From contig CAWVKD010000034.1 in NCBI GenBank assembly GCA_963929765.1, forward strand, positions 1 through 39,092: a DNA stretch of 39,092 nt, in the 5' to 3' direction. The position numbers were made by a program, and so were the translations under genes. The DNA is from RGIG529 sp963929765 (GTDB lineage Bacteria > Bacillota > Clostridia > Oscillospirales > Oscillospiraceae). This document shows, in pieces, positions 6,355 to 14,957 of this stretch (the first letter of the stretch is position 1; the number at the start of each line of letters is the position of its first letter). Under the pieces are notes generated by a model. That model was not told the origin of the DNA. It saw only the letters and a program-made list of their open reading frames with translations, and did not search any database.

Positions 6355-8241
6355 ATGCTGACACTGACAAGCAGAGAAAGTTTAAAGAAGCTTCGTGAAG
6401 ACAGTCGTGCAGCACTGGAAGCGGAGAAGAAAAAGATTCTGGTTTGCGCTGGTACAGGCTGTGTTTCTGGCGGTTCTTTGCAGATTTATGATAAATTAAT
6501 TGAGTTGATGAAAGAGCGCGATATTCCTTGCGCTGTAGAATTAGATTATGAAGAGACTTCCCACCATGATACAGTTGGCATGAAAAAGAGCGGATGCCAT
6601 GGCTTCTGCGAGATGGGCCCTCTGGTTCGCATTGAGCCCCAAGGTTGGCTGTACACTAAGGTGAAACTGGAAGACTGCGAAGAGATCATTGAAAAAACCA
6701 TTATGAAGGACGAGCACATTGAGCGCTTGGCCTATCAAAAGGGTGGCATTATACGTCCCAAGCAGGAAGAAATTCCGTTCTATGAAAAACAAACTCGTAT
6801 CGTTCTGGAACATTGTGGACATATCGACGCTGACTCTATCATCGAATACATTGCTATCGGTGGCTACTCCGCATTGGAAAAGGCTCTCTTTGACATGTCA
6901 GCTGACGACATTGTTAACGAAATTTCCAACTCCAACTTGCGTGGCCGTGGCGGCGGCGGTTTCTTAGCTGGAACCAAATGGTCCCAGGTGAAACGCCAAA
7001 AGGCAGAACATAAGTACATCGTCTGCAATGGTGACGAAGGTGACCCCGGTGCTTTTATGGATAGAAGCATCATGGAAGGTGACCCCCATCGTATGCTGGA
7101 AGGCATGATGATTGCAGGTGTTGCTTGTGGTGCTGAAGATGGTTACATCTATGTCCGTGCAGAGTATCCTATGGCTATTGCAAGACTGCAAAATGCTATT
7201 AAACAAGCAGAAGAAATCGGCATTTTGGGTGACAACATTCTGGGTACCGGCTTCAATTTCCATATGCACATCAACCGTGGTGCTGGCGCATTCGTTTGCG
7301 GCGAAGGTAGTGCACTGACTGCTTCCATTGAAGGTAAACGTGGTATGCCACGTGTAAAACCTCCTCGTACAGTAGAACACGGCTTGTTCTATTCCCCAAC
7401 TGTTCTGAACAATGTTGAAACTTTTGCAAACGTTGCTCACATCATCCTCAATGGATCCGAGTGGTATAAGAGCATTGGACCAGAAAAGAGCCCGGGAACC
7501 AAGGCATTCGCTTTGACCGGTAATATTGAAAACACTGGTTTGATAGAAGTTCCTATGGGAACAACGCTGAGAGAAGTTATTTATGAAGTTGGTGGCGGCG
7601 TTCGCGGCGGCAAAGACTTTAAGGCAGTTCAGATCGGTGGACCGTCTGGCGGCTGTTTGACCAAAGAACACTTCGACCTGCCTCTGGACTTTGACTCTTT
7701 GAAAAAAGTGGGCGCAATGGTTGGTTCCGGCGGCCTGGTTGTTATGGATGAAGATACCTGTATGGTAGAAGTGGCCCGTTTCTTCATGAATTTCACCCAG
7801 AACGAATCTTGCGGAAAGTGTGTACCTTGCCGTGAAGGTACCAAGAGGATGCTAGAGATCTTAGAGAGAATTGTCAGAGGCGAAGGCAAAGAAGGCGACA
7901 TCGAATTGCTGGAAGACCTGGCAGACACCGTTTCTTCCACTGCACTGTGCGGCTTGGGTAAAACGGCTCCTAACCCGGTTAAGAGTACTATTAAATACTT
8001 CCGTGACGAATATGAAGCACACATCTTTGATAAGCGTTGCCCGGCAGGTGTATGCCGTAAGTTAAAGAGAATCTACATTGATCCTGAACTCTGTAAGGGC
8101 TGCTCCAAATGTTCCAAGACATGCCCGGCAGGCGCTATTTCTGGTAAGATCAAAGAACCGTTCAAGATCGATCCGTCTGTCTGCATTAAGTGCGGCGCTT
8201 GCATCAATGTATGTCCGTTCAATGCGATAAAGGAGGCTTAA
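6355..8241 (+). CDS. hydB: NAD-linked [FeFe]-hydrogenase subunit HydB/HndC (NuoF-like flavoprotein)
   Basis: FMN- and NAD(H)-binding subunit of 628 aa. The N-terminal thioredoxin-like [2Fe-2S] domain has Cys31, Cys36, Cys81 and Cys85. The NuoF core begins near residue 150, with the glycine-rich LRGRGGGGFLAGTKW at 195-209 for FMN/NAD. The SLBB segment is followed by the NuoF [4Fe-4S] ligands ESCGKCVPC (Cys486, 489, 492) and Cys532. The C-terminus is a two-cluster ferredoxin domain (CKGCSKCSKTCP, CIKCGACINVCP). This architecture and length match Thermotoga HydB. In that family the flavin is thought to bifurcate electrons between NADH and ferredoxin; that activity here is inferred. A 3-bp gap separates it from hydA. 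Confidence 0.93.
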   Translation: MLTLTSRESLKKLREDSRAALEAEKKKILVCAGTGCVSGGSLQIYDKLIELMKERDIPCAVELDYEETSHHDTVGMKKSGCHGFCEMGPLVRIEPQGWLYTKVKLEDCEEIIEKTIMKDEHIERLAYQKGGIIRPKQEEIPFYEKQTRIVLEHCGHIDADSIIEYIAIGGYSALEKALFDMSADDIVNEISNSNLRGRGGGGFLAGTKWSQVKRQKAEHKYIVCNGDEGDPGAFMDRSIMEGDPHRMLEGMMIAGVACGAEDGYIYVRAEYPMAIARLQNAIKQAEEIGILGDNILGTGFNFHMHINRGAGAFVCGEGSALTASIEGKRGMPRVKPPRTVEHGLFYSPTVLNNVETFANVAHIILNGSEWYKSIGPEKSPGTKAFALTGNIENTGLIEVPMGTTLREVIYEVGGGVRGGKDFKAVQIGGPSGGCLTKEHFDLPLDFDSLKKVGAMVGSGGLVVMDEDTCMVEVARFFMNFTQNESCGKCVPCREGTKRMLEILERIVRGEGKEGDIELLEDLADTVSSTALCGLGKTAPNPVKSTIKYFRDEYEAHIFDKRCPAGVCRKLKRIYIDPELCKGCSKCSKTCPAGAISGKIKEPFKIDPSVCIKCGACINVCPFNAIKEA

Positions 8242-8244
8242 AAC

Positions 8245-9987
8245 GTGGAAAATAAAGACTATATGCTGGTTGACGGTAAGCAGGTAGCCATCGAAGGCGA
8301 AAAAAATATTTTAGAGCTGGTACAAAAAATTGGAATCGAGCTGCCTACTTTCTGTTATCATCCTGAATTATCTATTTTTGGTGCCTGTCGTATGTGCGTT
8401 GTAGAGACCAGCAGAGGGTCCATGGAAGCCTCCTGCTCCACACCGCCTAAAGCTGGTATGGAAATCTACACCAATACCCCGCGCCTGAGAAAATATCGTC
8501 GTGTTCTTTTGGAACTCTTGCTGTCCAACCACTGCCGTGATTGTACAGCATGTCAGAAGAGCGGCCATTGCAAATTGCAGGATTACGCCATGCAGTATGG
8601 CGTTAGAAACTTCCGGTTCAAGAATCTGAGAACCGAGTATGAAATTGATGATTCTTCTCCTGCTATCATCAAAGATCAAAGCAAATGTATCCTCTGCGGC
8701 GAATGCGTTCGTATGTGTAACGAAATTCAGACCGTTGGCGCCATTGATCTGAGCAACAGAAGTTCCAGAGCATCTGTCAGCACCTTCTTTGAAGAACCTT
8801 TGTCAGAATCTGGATGCGTTGCATGCGGTCAATGTACAGTTGTATGCCCCACTGGTGCTTTGGTGGAAAGAGATGACACTGATGCTGTTTGGGCTGCATT
8901 GGCAGATCCCACGAAGCATGTAGTAGTTGGTCCTGCTCCGTCTGTTCGCGCTACTTTGGGTGAATGTTTCGATTACGACATTGGAACAAACGTAGAAGGC
9001 AAAATGGTTGCAGCTCTCCGTAAACTGGGCTTTGACAAAGTGTTTGATGTAGATACTGCTGCTGACTTTACCATTATGGAAGAAGGCACCGAGTTCTTGC
9101 ATCGCTTGAAAGAGGGCGGAACATTGCCTCTTCTGACCAGTTGCTCCCCCGGTTGGATCAACTTTGTGGAACAGTATTATCCTGACATGTTGGATAACGT
9201 TTCATCTTGTCGTTCTCCCCAGGGTATGTTCGGCTCTCTTGTGAAGTCCTACTATGCAGAGAAGGCCGGCATTGACCCGAAAGATATTGTGGTTGTTTCC
9301 ATCATGCCTTGTACTGCCAAAAAGTATGAGTGCAAGAGAGAGGAAATGCGTCTGGCAAACGGTACAATGCCAGTAGATATTTCCATTACCACCCGTGAGT
9401 TGGGCCGCATGATTGATCAGGCTGGCATTGATTTCGTCAACCTGGAAGCAGAAGAATTTGATCCAATGCTGGGTATCTCCACTGGTGCATCAGTTATCTT
9501 CGGTGCAACCGGAGGCGTTATGGAAGCTGCTCTGCGTACTGTGGTTGAAATTGTAACTGGCAAAACTCTTGACAGTGTTGACTTTAAAGAAGTCCGTGGC
9601 ATGGAAGGCATCAAAGAGGCAACTTATGAACTGCCTGGAAAGACCGTTCGTGTTGCTGCTGTTTCCGGCTTGGGCAATACCCGTAAGGTTCTGGACGGTA
9701 TCAAGTCTGGTGAACTGAATTATGACTTCGTAGAAGTTATGTGCTGCCCGGGTGGCTGTGTCAACGGCGGCGGTCAGCCCTATCAGCCTACCGCTCTGGA
9801 ATATGTATCCAGACGGGAGAAACGTGCAGAAGGCTTGTATGGCCAAGACCGTAACATGCCGTTGCGCAAGAGCCATGAGAGCCCCATTGTGGATACCGTT
9901 TACAAAGAGTATCTGGGTGAAATTGGCGGCCATAAAGCCCATGAGCTGCTGCATACCCATTATATTGCAAGACCCAGATATCAATAA
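8245..9987 (+). CDS. hydA: [FeFe]-hydrogenase catalytic subunit
   Basis: H2-forming subunit of 580 aa. Domains in order: plant-type [2Fe-2S] (Cys37, 48, 51, 64), His-Cys3 [4Fe-4S] (His96, Cys100, Cys103, Cys109), a two-[4Fe-4S] ferredoxin domain (about 140-210), then the H-cluster domain. H-cluster motifs are TSCSPGW (298-304), MPCTAKKYE (Cys356) and EVMCCPGGC (Cys501, Cys505). L1 has Ser301 where Clostridium pasteurianum CpI and many others have a second Cys. The layout is that of CpI, and the protein lacks the extra C-terminal [2Fe-2S] domain of Thermotoga HydA. The GTG start follows hydB by 3 bp with AAAGGAGG in front. With HydB and HydC it should form a soluble NAD- and possibly ferredoxin-dependent hydrogenase. 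The maturases HydEFG are not in the window. Confidence 0.95.
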   Translation: MENKDYMLVDGKQVAIEGEKNILELVQKIGIELPTFCYHPELSIFGACRMCVVETSRGSMEASCSTPPKAGMEIYTNTPRLRKYRRVLLELLLSNHCRDCTACQKSGHCKLQDYAMQYGVRNFRFKNLRTEYEIDDSSPAIIKDQSKCILCGECVRMCNEIQTVGAIDLSNRSSRASVSTFFEEPLSESGCVACGQCTVVCPTGALVERDDTDAVWAALADPTKHVVVGPAPSVRATLGECFDYDIGTNVEGKMVAALRKLGFDKVFDVDTAADFTIMEEGTEFLHRLKEGGTLPLLTSCSPGWINFVEQYYPDMLDNVSSCRSPQGMFGSLVKSYYAEKAGIDPKDIVVVSIMPCTAKKYECKREEMRLANGTMPVDISITTRELGRMIDQAGIDFVNLEAEEFDPMLGISTGASVIFGATGGVMEAALRTVVEIVTGKTLDSVDFKEVRGMEGIKEATYELPGKTVRVAAVSGLGNTRKVLDGIKSGELNYDFVEVMCCPGGCVNGGGQPYQPTALEYVSRREKRAEGLYGQDRNMPLRKSHESPIVDTVYKEYLGEIGGHKAHELLHTHYIARPRYQ

Positions 9988-10008
9988 AAAAAGCTATTTT
10001 CCCCCTCG

Positions 10009-10047
10009 TTGGCAGGCGTTTCTGTAGAAACGCCTGCCAATTTATTT
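10009..10047 (+). terminator. terminator of the hydrogenase operon
   Basis: TTGGCAGGCGTTTC (10009-10022) and its perfect complement (10027-10040) form a 14-bp stem with a TGTA loop, followed by TTTATTTG. Confidence 0.85.
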
Positions 10048-10127
10048 GTAAAAAAGAAGGGACAAAAGGAGAAAAATGTGATAAAATATCTGCTAGGGCA
10101 AATTTTCTTTTGTTCTTATTTTAATAG

Positions 10128-11084
10128 ATGGGCGTGATCAAAGTGAAAGATACAGCACAGGTCAGAAGCAACGGAATGTTGATTTTGACAGCACTTATTT
10201 GGGGGGTTGCATTTGTTGCCCAAAGTGTTAGCATGGATTACATCGGCCCCTTTACGTTTAATGCAATACGTAATTTCATTGGAGGATTGGTATTGATTCC
10301 CTGTATCGCATGTCTTGATCATCTGGGCCGGAAGAAGGAGCAAATAGCAACTGACCAGATACAAATGCAAAAAAAACATGGAGGGAAAAAACTGATCCTA
10401 GGTGGTATCTCCTGTGGTGTGGCGTTGGCAGTGGCCAGCTCCCTTCAGCAATTTGGCATTGCCCAAACCACAGTGGGCAAAGCAGGTTTCATTACAGCAC
10501 TCTATATTATCCTTGTTCCTATTTTAGGAATTTTTTTAAAAAAACGAGTTTCTGCTTTGGTGTGGCTTAGTGTCCTCATTGCTACAGGCGGTATGTATCT
10601 CCTTTGTATCACGGAATCTTTTACCATTGGAACAGGCGACCTTTTGGTGATGGCCTGTGCACTGTGCTTTTCTATTCATATTCTTTTAATTGATCATTTT
10701 TCACCCTTTGTTGACTGTGTTCGTATGTCCTGTATTCAATTTTTTACCTGCAGCATATTATGTGCGATTCCCATGTTTTTGTGGGAACATCCTCAAATTC
10801 CTGACATTTTATCCGCTTGGTTGCCCATCTTATACGCTGGCGTCCTTTCTTGCGGTGTAGCCTACACGTTGCAGGTGGTTGCACAAAAAAACACCAATCC
10901 GGTGGTAGCATCTTTGCTGCTGAGTTTGGAATCTGTTTTTTCTGTGCTGGCAGGCTGGGTGATTTTAGGAGAGCAACTTTCTGTTCGGGAACTATTAGGA
11001 TGCGGTTTGACCTTCTGTGCAATTATTTTGGCCCAAGTGCCAGATTTCAAAACATCCCACTCCTGTCGTACCATCGAACAGTAA
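10128..11084 (+). CDS. DMT-superfamily transporter (EamA family)
   Basis: Integral membrane protein of 318 aa with about ten hydrophobic segments in two EamA-like halves. The first half opens with ILTALIWGVAFVAQS and the second contains the typical LLSLESVFSVLAGWVILGEQLS. Proteins of this family export metabolites or amino acids; the substrate cannot be read from sequence. A loop of about 30 charged residues (around 65-90) lies between the second and third segments. The start is uncertain: ATG 10128 has no clear ribosome binding site, and later in-frame starts exist. It stands alone between two strong terminators. Confidence 0.85.
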   Translation: MGVIKVKDTAQVRSNGMLILTALIWGVAFVAQSVSMDYIGPFTFNAIRNFIGGLVLIPCIACLDHLGRKKEQIATDQIQMQKKHGGKKLILGGISCGVALAVASSLQQFGIAQTTVGKAGFITALYIILVPILGIFLKKRVSALVWLSVLIATGGMYLLCITESFTIGTGDLLVMACALCFSIHILLIDHFSPFVDCVRMSCIQFFTCSILCAIPMFLWEHPQIPDILSAWLPILYAGVLSCGVAYTLQVVAQKNTNPVVASLLLSLESVFSVLAGWVILGEQLSVRELLGCGLTFCAIILAQVPDFKTSHSCRTIEQ

Positions 11085-11133
11085 ATGAATATCCACTGAG
11101 AAAGCCATAGCGTCTCTTCAGGTGAAGGAACCC

Positions 11134-11172
11134 AAAGGCCCCAGAAAGAGTATACTCTTTCTGGGGCCTTTT
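11134..11172 (+). terminator. terminator between convergent genes
   Basis: A perfect palindrome, AAAGGCCCCAGAAAGAGTA and its mirror (11134-11171), is followed by T on the plus strand to 11172. It serves the transporter and may also stop transcription from the opposing rhomboid-like gene, where the T-run is only three bases. Confidence 0.82.
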
Positions 11173-11187
11173 TGTGGGGCAAAAAGT

Positions 11188-12033
11188 CTATTGAATGTGA
11201 ACATGGTTGTTGATGTGATCTTTGCAGTAACAGTAATATCCGTTGCATTTTGAACAATAACGAAATTCCATATCAGGATAATCTGTGTCTGTTTTTCCAC
11301 AAACAGCGCATTTATGCAGATATCCCTTATGCTCTTTGGCAGCTTTTGCGGCAGAATGAAAATGGACAGTTCGGGAAGAAGGACGGCGCCTTATAGCGTT
11401 TCGAGCAATCTGTATGAGCTCCCCACCAAAGAAGAGAAAATAGTTGAGAAGGGCAATCACAGGGATGATTTTGTAGACAGCAGGCGAGAGCCGAATGATA
11501 TCTAAAAGGAAATACGCAGCATCTAGCCAGGCCAGCCATTTGATTTTAATAGGGATAACAAAGAAGAGAAGCACTTGCATATTGGGATAGAGAGAAGCGA
11601 AAGCGAAGAACATAGAAAGATTTAAATAGTGGGCACTAAGTCCAATGAGGGGATGACCAGAAAACAGTCCAACGAGGAACCCACCTACAATATGGAATAG
11701 AATACCAGAGAGATAGAATATGGTGAATTTTGGTGTTCCCCACTCCCGTTCCAGTGTATTACCAATAAAATAATAGAAATAAAGAGAGATGGCAGTGAGA
11801 AATGGGTTTCCAGAAATAGGGAAAAAAATAAAAGTGATCAGACGCCAGACCTGTCCTTGTAAAATAAGCTGAGGGGAGAAGAGAAGATAGCCGGTAAACA
11901 GCCCTGTGCGGTCGATCATTGCCAGTATGTAGACAATGATGTTTCCCGCTACAATCCAAAGCATCAAATTGGGAATGCCAAACCTGGGATGCTTATAGCA
12001 AAACCGATCCAGTTTGCGGTTGAGAGCGCTCAA
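11188..12033 (-). CDS. rhomboid-like membrane protein with C-terminal zinc ribbon
   Basis: Membrane protein of 281 aa. Residues about 20-205 follow the rhomboid pattern: an early membrane segment, the QVWRLITFIF loop, and FIGNTLEREWGTPKF. At the position of the catalytic GxSG it reads SAHYLNLS and the later membrane segment lacks the AHLGG-type histidine, so it is probably not a protease. The cytosolic tail after about 215 is basic and ends in a Cys/His cluster: CAVCG, CSKCNGYYCYC, then KDHINNHVH. This could bind zinc or nucleic acid. The TTG start is supported by AAAGGAGG about 7 bases upstream. Function unknown; it may be a pseudo-rhomboid that binds membrane clients. Confidence 0.75.
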   Translation of the reverse strand: MSALNRKLDRFCYKHPRFGIPNLMLWIVAGNIIVYILAMIDRTGLFTGYLLFSPQLILQGQVWRLITFIFFPISGNPFLTAISLYFYYFIGNTLEREWGTPKFTIFYLSGILFHIVGGFLVGLFSGHPLIGLSAHYLNLSMFFAFASLYPNMQVLLFFVIPIKIKWLAWLDAAYFLLDIIRLSPAVYKIIPVIALLNYFLFFGGELIQIARNAIRRRPSSRTVHFHSAAKAAKEHKGYLHKCAVCGKTDTDYPDMEFRYCSKCNGYYCYCKDHINNHVHIQ

Positions 12034-12137
12034 ATCATTTCCTCCTTTTTGGCAGATTCATTGCCATGTATAATGTATTTATTTTACCTCTTTTATAAAG
12101 GGAAGTCTATAACAATCTATGAATATTACGAAGTCAG

Positions 12138-12177
12138 CCAACAAGCCGTTGTCTTAAAAAAAACAGCGGCTTGTTGG
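12138..12177. repeat. 14-bp inverted repeat in a divergent promoter region
   Basis: CCAACAAGCCGTTG (12138-12151) pairs with CAGCGGCTTGTTGG (12164-12177), with one G-T pair. The 12-base loop contains eight A residues. It lies between the divergent rhomboid-like and ComEC-like genes, a region of about 280 bp with no gene. A TATAAT at 12261-12266 may be the -10 of the ComEC-like gene, but I see no good -35. Confidence 0.5.
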
Positions 12178-12317
12178 CGTTTTGAACCAGTAGTGGTAGT
12201 AGAGAAGGATTTTTCAGAACACCAGAAATATTTCGACAAATAGCGACAGAGGGGATGTCCTATAATTTCGGGAGGTTTATAGTACGCTAAAAGGTTGCAA
12301 TAGGGAGGAAAAAGAGG

Positions 12318-13412
12318 ATGAAACGTCTCATTTCTATTTTTTTGTTGTTATGTGTCATTTGTGCAGGATGTGGAACAACACCTGTTTTAGAAAGTCTGCC
12401 ACCAACCGAATCGGCGTTTCTATCAGAAGGCAAAGCAGCGATTACACTTCCTTCCTCGGTGCCTGAAAATTCTACTTTTGAAATTCATTTTATTGATGTG
12501 GGACAGGCAGATGCCACACTCGTTTTATGTGACGGATATAGTATGTTAATTGATGGGGGCAATAGGGAAGACAGCAGCCTGATTGTAGCCTATTTGAAAA
12601 AGTGTCATGTTGATTATTTGGACTATATGATTTGTACCCACCCTCATGAAGATCATGTGGGTGGATTATCTGGTGCACTCAATGCCTGTTCCGTTGGTTG
12701 TGTGATAGCGCCTACCAATACATATGATTCTGATGAATTCCAACATTTTCTTCACTATGTAGAAGAGCAGGGGTTGGAGATTACTTTGCCAGAGGTGGGG
12801 ACGTATTATGCATTGGGAAACAGTAGCTTTCAAATTCTTGCACCACAGCTACAAGAAGAAGTAAGTGAGAATAATTCCTCGATTGTGTTACGCATTGTAT
12901 ATGGCAATACTTCTTTTTTGTTAACTGGTGACGCAGAGCGAGAGTCAGAAGTAAGTATACTCAATTCAGGGTACGATTTGGAGTCTACCGTGCTTAAAGT
13001 AGGACATCACGGAAGTGACACTTCTACTTCTTATGTTTTTTTGCGGGAGGTAATGCCTCAATATGCTATCATCTCGGTTGGCAAAGACAACCCCTATGGC
13101 CACCCAGACGAAGAGGTCCTCAGTCGTTTGCGAGATGCAGAGGCCACCGTATATCGGACAGATCGGAATGGAGATATTATTTTACAAAGCGATGGAGAAA
13201 CCATACAGATCAAGACTGAAAAACAAGAATCATCTCAGCAGCCATCACAGACAGTGCCAGGAGAAGTGTCATATATTGGGAATATAAACTCCAAAAAATT
13301 TCACAATCCCGATTGCTCATCTTTGCCGGCGCAGGAAAACCAAGTCTTTTTCTCTACACGAACAGAAGCAGTGGAAGAAGGGTATACACCCTGTGGCAGA
13401 TGTCAGCCATAA
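12318..13412 (+). CDS. ComEC/Rec2-like metallo-beta-lactamase-fold lipoprotein with Ada-like C-terminal module
   Basis: Secreted, probably membrane-anchored hydrolase of 364 aa. The N-terminus is a signal peptide ending in ICAGC, a plausible but not ideal lipobox with Cys18 as the lipid site. The metallo-beta-lactamase domain (about 53-300) begins with IHFIDVGQADATLV, has LIDGGN and the metal motif THPHEDH (107-113), and the later LLTGDAE and KVGHHGS motifs typical of the ComEC C-terminal domain. The last about 45 residues (YIGNINSKKFHNPDC...PCGRC) are an Ada-like metal-binding module. Such proteins are often nucleases acting on external DNA; the activity is inferred. GGGAGG precedes the ATG. 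The convergent downstream gene carries a related C-terminal module. Confidence 0.85.
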   Translation: MKRLISIFLLLCVICAGCGTTPVLESLPPTESAFLSEGKAAITLPSSVPENSTFEIHFIDVGQADATLVLCDGYSMLIDGGNREDSSLIVAYLKKCHVDYLDYMICTHPHEDHVGGLSGALNACSVGCVIAPTNTYDSDEFQHFLHYVEEQGLEITLPEVGTYYALGNSSFQILAPQLQEEVSENNSSIVLRIVYGNTSFLLTGDAERESEVSILNSGYDLESTVLKVGHHGSDTSTSYVFLREVMPQYAIISVGKDNPYGHPDEEVLSRLRDAEATVYRTDRNGDIILQSDGETIQIKTEKQESSQQPSQTVPGEVSYIGNINSKKFHNPDCSSLPAQENQVFFSTRTEAVEEGYTPCGRCQP

Positions 13413-13440
13413 GAACCGTATGTATGGTTTTTCAATATAT

Positions 13441-13484
13441 AAAACAACGGGACGCAGTTCTTTTTTTCTGTGTCCCGTTGTTTT
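13441..13484 (+). terminator. terminator after the ComEC-like gene
   Basis: A 17-bp stem (13441-13457 with 13468-13484, one G-T pair) encloses a T-rich loop and ends in TTTT. On the minus strand the arms also end in TTTT, so it may serve the opposing ImmA-like gene as well. Confidence 0.75.
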
Positions 13485-13522
13485 ATGGAAAAAATATGAA
13501 GATGTCTTGCGCTTTTATTGCC

Positions 13523-14302
13523 TTATGTAGACGATCCATCTCCAAAACATTTTGAACAAGGCTCCTTTTTCAATGCTTGTGCTTCTTCAAGTGTTAGCTC
13601 AATTACATTGGATTTATCTTTGATATACATGCATCCGGCTTTGTGAAACTTTTGGCCTGCACTTGCAATATACACGATGGTGTTAGGATCGGATGGGATC
13701 TCCTTTGCCATTTCTTCTCTGGGGGAAGTGGCGGGCGTGAGAGAAAATGAGTTGTTTTTTTCCAAAGCAAACCAGGAGTAGAAAAACAAAGAGGCAAATA
13801 AAATGCATAATGCAAGAACGGCCAATAAGGAAGCAGTCCGTTTCGCAACTGATGTTTCTACAGGAGAATGGTGTTTTAATAAACAGCAAAATTCAAAATA
13901 GTTTGCCTGGGCCTCTTCTGATGCACTCATCTGTTTTAAGTCGTGATGCAAGAGGATATGGCCCATTTCGTGTAGAAGCAAGCGGAGCTGATTGCTTTCG
14001 GATCCTTTGTCTGTGCAAATAAAAATGAGTTTTACTTCTTCAGCATCCACAGCGAAGGACTGTTTCCCGTAAGCAAATGACTCCAATTTCAAGCAACTTA
14101 ATATAACATGATCAAAAGGTTGAATACTCCAACCAATAGACTGCAAAAATGCGGTGAGACTCGAAACGGAAAATTCAGGAACTTGGGCTCTTAATTTGGC
14201 AATTTCATGATCAATTGCGATGATATGATCCATGGTTACTCCATCTACACTTAACAACTTGGCGCGCGCCTGATCTTGTGCAGATTGAAAGCTATGTTTC
14301 AC
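13523..14302 (-). CDS. ImmA/IrrE-like (M78) metallopeptidase with TM segment and Ada-like C-terminal module
   Basis: Protein of 259 aa. The N-terminal part (about 20-145) is an ImmA/IrrE-like zinc peptidase with HEMGHILLHH (HExxH at 111-115) and the downstream EEAQANYFE helix supplying the third ligand. A single hydrophobic segment follows at about 157-180. The C-terminal part (about 208-253) has His220, Cys224, Cys249 and Cys252 in the same FHxxxC...PCxxC pattern as the convergent ComEC-like protein. The GTG start overlaps the XRE gene upstream by 11 bp, so the pair is co-translated. In ICEBs1 and phages, ImmA cleaves the XRE repressor ImmR encoded beside it. A membrane-anchored version with a Cys module could link an external or envelope signal to repressor cleavage; this is inference. 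Confidence 0.8.
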   Translation of the reverse strand: MKHSFQSAQDQARAKLLSVDGVTMDHIIAIDHEIAKLRAQVPEFSVSSLTAFLQSIGWSIQPFDHVILSCLKLESFAYGKQSFAVDAEEVKLIFICTDKGSESNQLRLLLHEMGHILLHHDLKQMSASEEAQANYFEFCCLLKHHSPVETSVAKRTASLLAVLALCILFASLFFYSWFALEKNNSFSLTPATSPREEMAKEIPSDPNTIVYIASAGQKFHKAGCMYIKDKSNVIELTLEEAQALKKEPCSKCFGDGSST

Positions 14303-14735
14303 GAGCTTTCTCCAACAGTTTTTTCAATTCTTTGATTTCCCGTTTTGTAAGTTGGACAGAGGTAGAATCGCCTCCATAGGCACCTGCGCCAATGGTAACC
14401 TTTTGATTTTCATCAAAATATTTATATCGCGCTATAAACATCAAGTTGTATTGTTCTTCTTTGGAAAGGTGAGTGTAAATTTCTATCAGCTCTTTTACCT
14501 CTCTTGAAAGATGTTCTTCCCACTCGATTCCTACTGCATTTGTTCCTTCTCTCCCTAGGAGATAATCGGTAGATACATGAAAAAAGTCGGCTACTTTAAG
14601 TAACTTGTCAGTATTGGGAGAAGCACGATCCCATTTTACAATGGTTCCATTGCCAAATCCCAAGGCTGCTTCTAAAACAGGTAAGCTCATCCCTTTCTGT
14701 TTTGCCAATTCGCGGATTCTGTCTCGTAAATTCAT
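14292..14735 (-). CDS. XRE-family transcriptional regulator (ImmR-like partner)
   Basis: DNA-binding protein of 147 aa. The N-terminal HTH_3 domain (about 3-62) contains LGFGNGTIVKWDRASPNTDKL and ends in FFHVSTDYLLGRE, as in many phage and ICE repressors. A C-terminal region of about 80 residues may dimerise or be the cleavage site for the overlapping peptidase gene. It is transcribed away from the XRE gene at 14958, and the roughly 220-bp space between them holds AT-rich repeats that could be operators. No integrase or att site is visible, so this is either a stand-alone switch or a remnant of an element. Confidence 0.85.
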   Translation of the reverse strand: MNLRDRIRELAKQKGMSLPVLEAALGFGNGTIVKWDRASPNTDKLLKVADFFHVSTDYLLGREGTNAVGIEWEEHLSREVKELIEIYTHLSKEEQYNLMFIARYKYFDENQKVTIGAGAYGGDSTSVQLTKREIKELKKLLEKARET

Positions 14736-14772
14736 GGTTACACCGCTTTCTGTAAAAAAAACAAAAAAATGA

Positions 14773-14801
14773 TTGATAAAAGGATTTAAATCATGTAAAA
14801 T
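14773..14801 (+). promoter_or_regulatory. promoter in the divergent XRE intergenic region
   Basis: TTGATA (14773-14778) and TAAAAT (14796-14801) are spaced by 17 bp and point towards the 14958 gene. The spacer includes the palindrome GATTTAAATC (14783-14792). AAATCAT recurs at about 14871-14877, so two regulator sites are possible. Confidence 0.5.
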
Positions 14802-14957
14802 ATGATAAAATGCGAATTAAATCTTCTTGACCGTAAGAGAAAATGGCAAAATAATCTCAAATATAATAGTAAATCATTATTATACTGGTCCTTGTTTCAT
14901 AATAGATTATAGTCTAGTAGATGTCAAGAAAAAGTTCAATTAAGGGAAGTGACGTTT

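Noticed and set aside
11989..12243. 84-codon frame opposite the start of the rhomboid-like gene
   Set aside because: It overlaps the coding start and SD of the opposite gene and the inverted repeat at 12138-12177; no domain.
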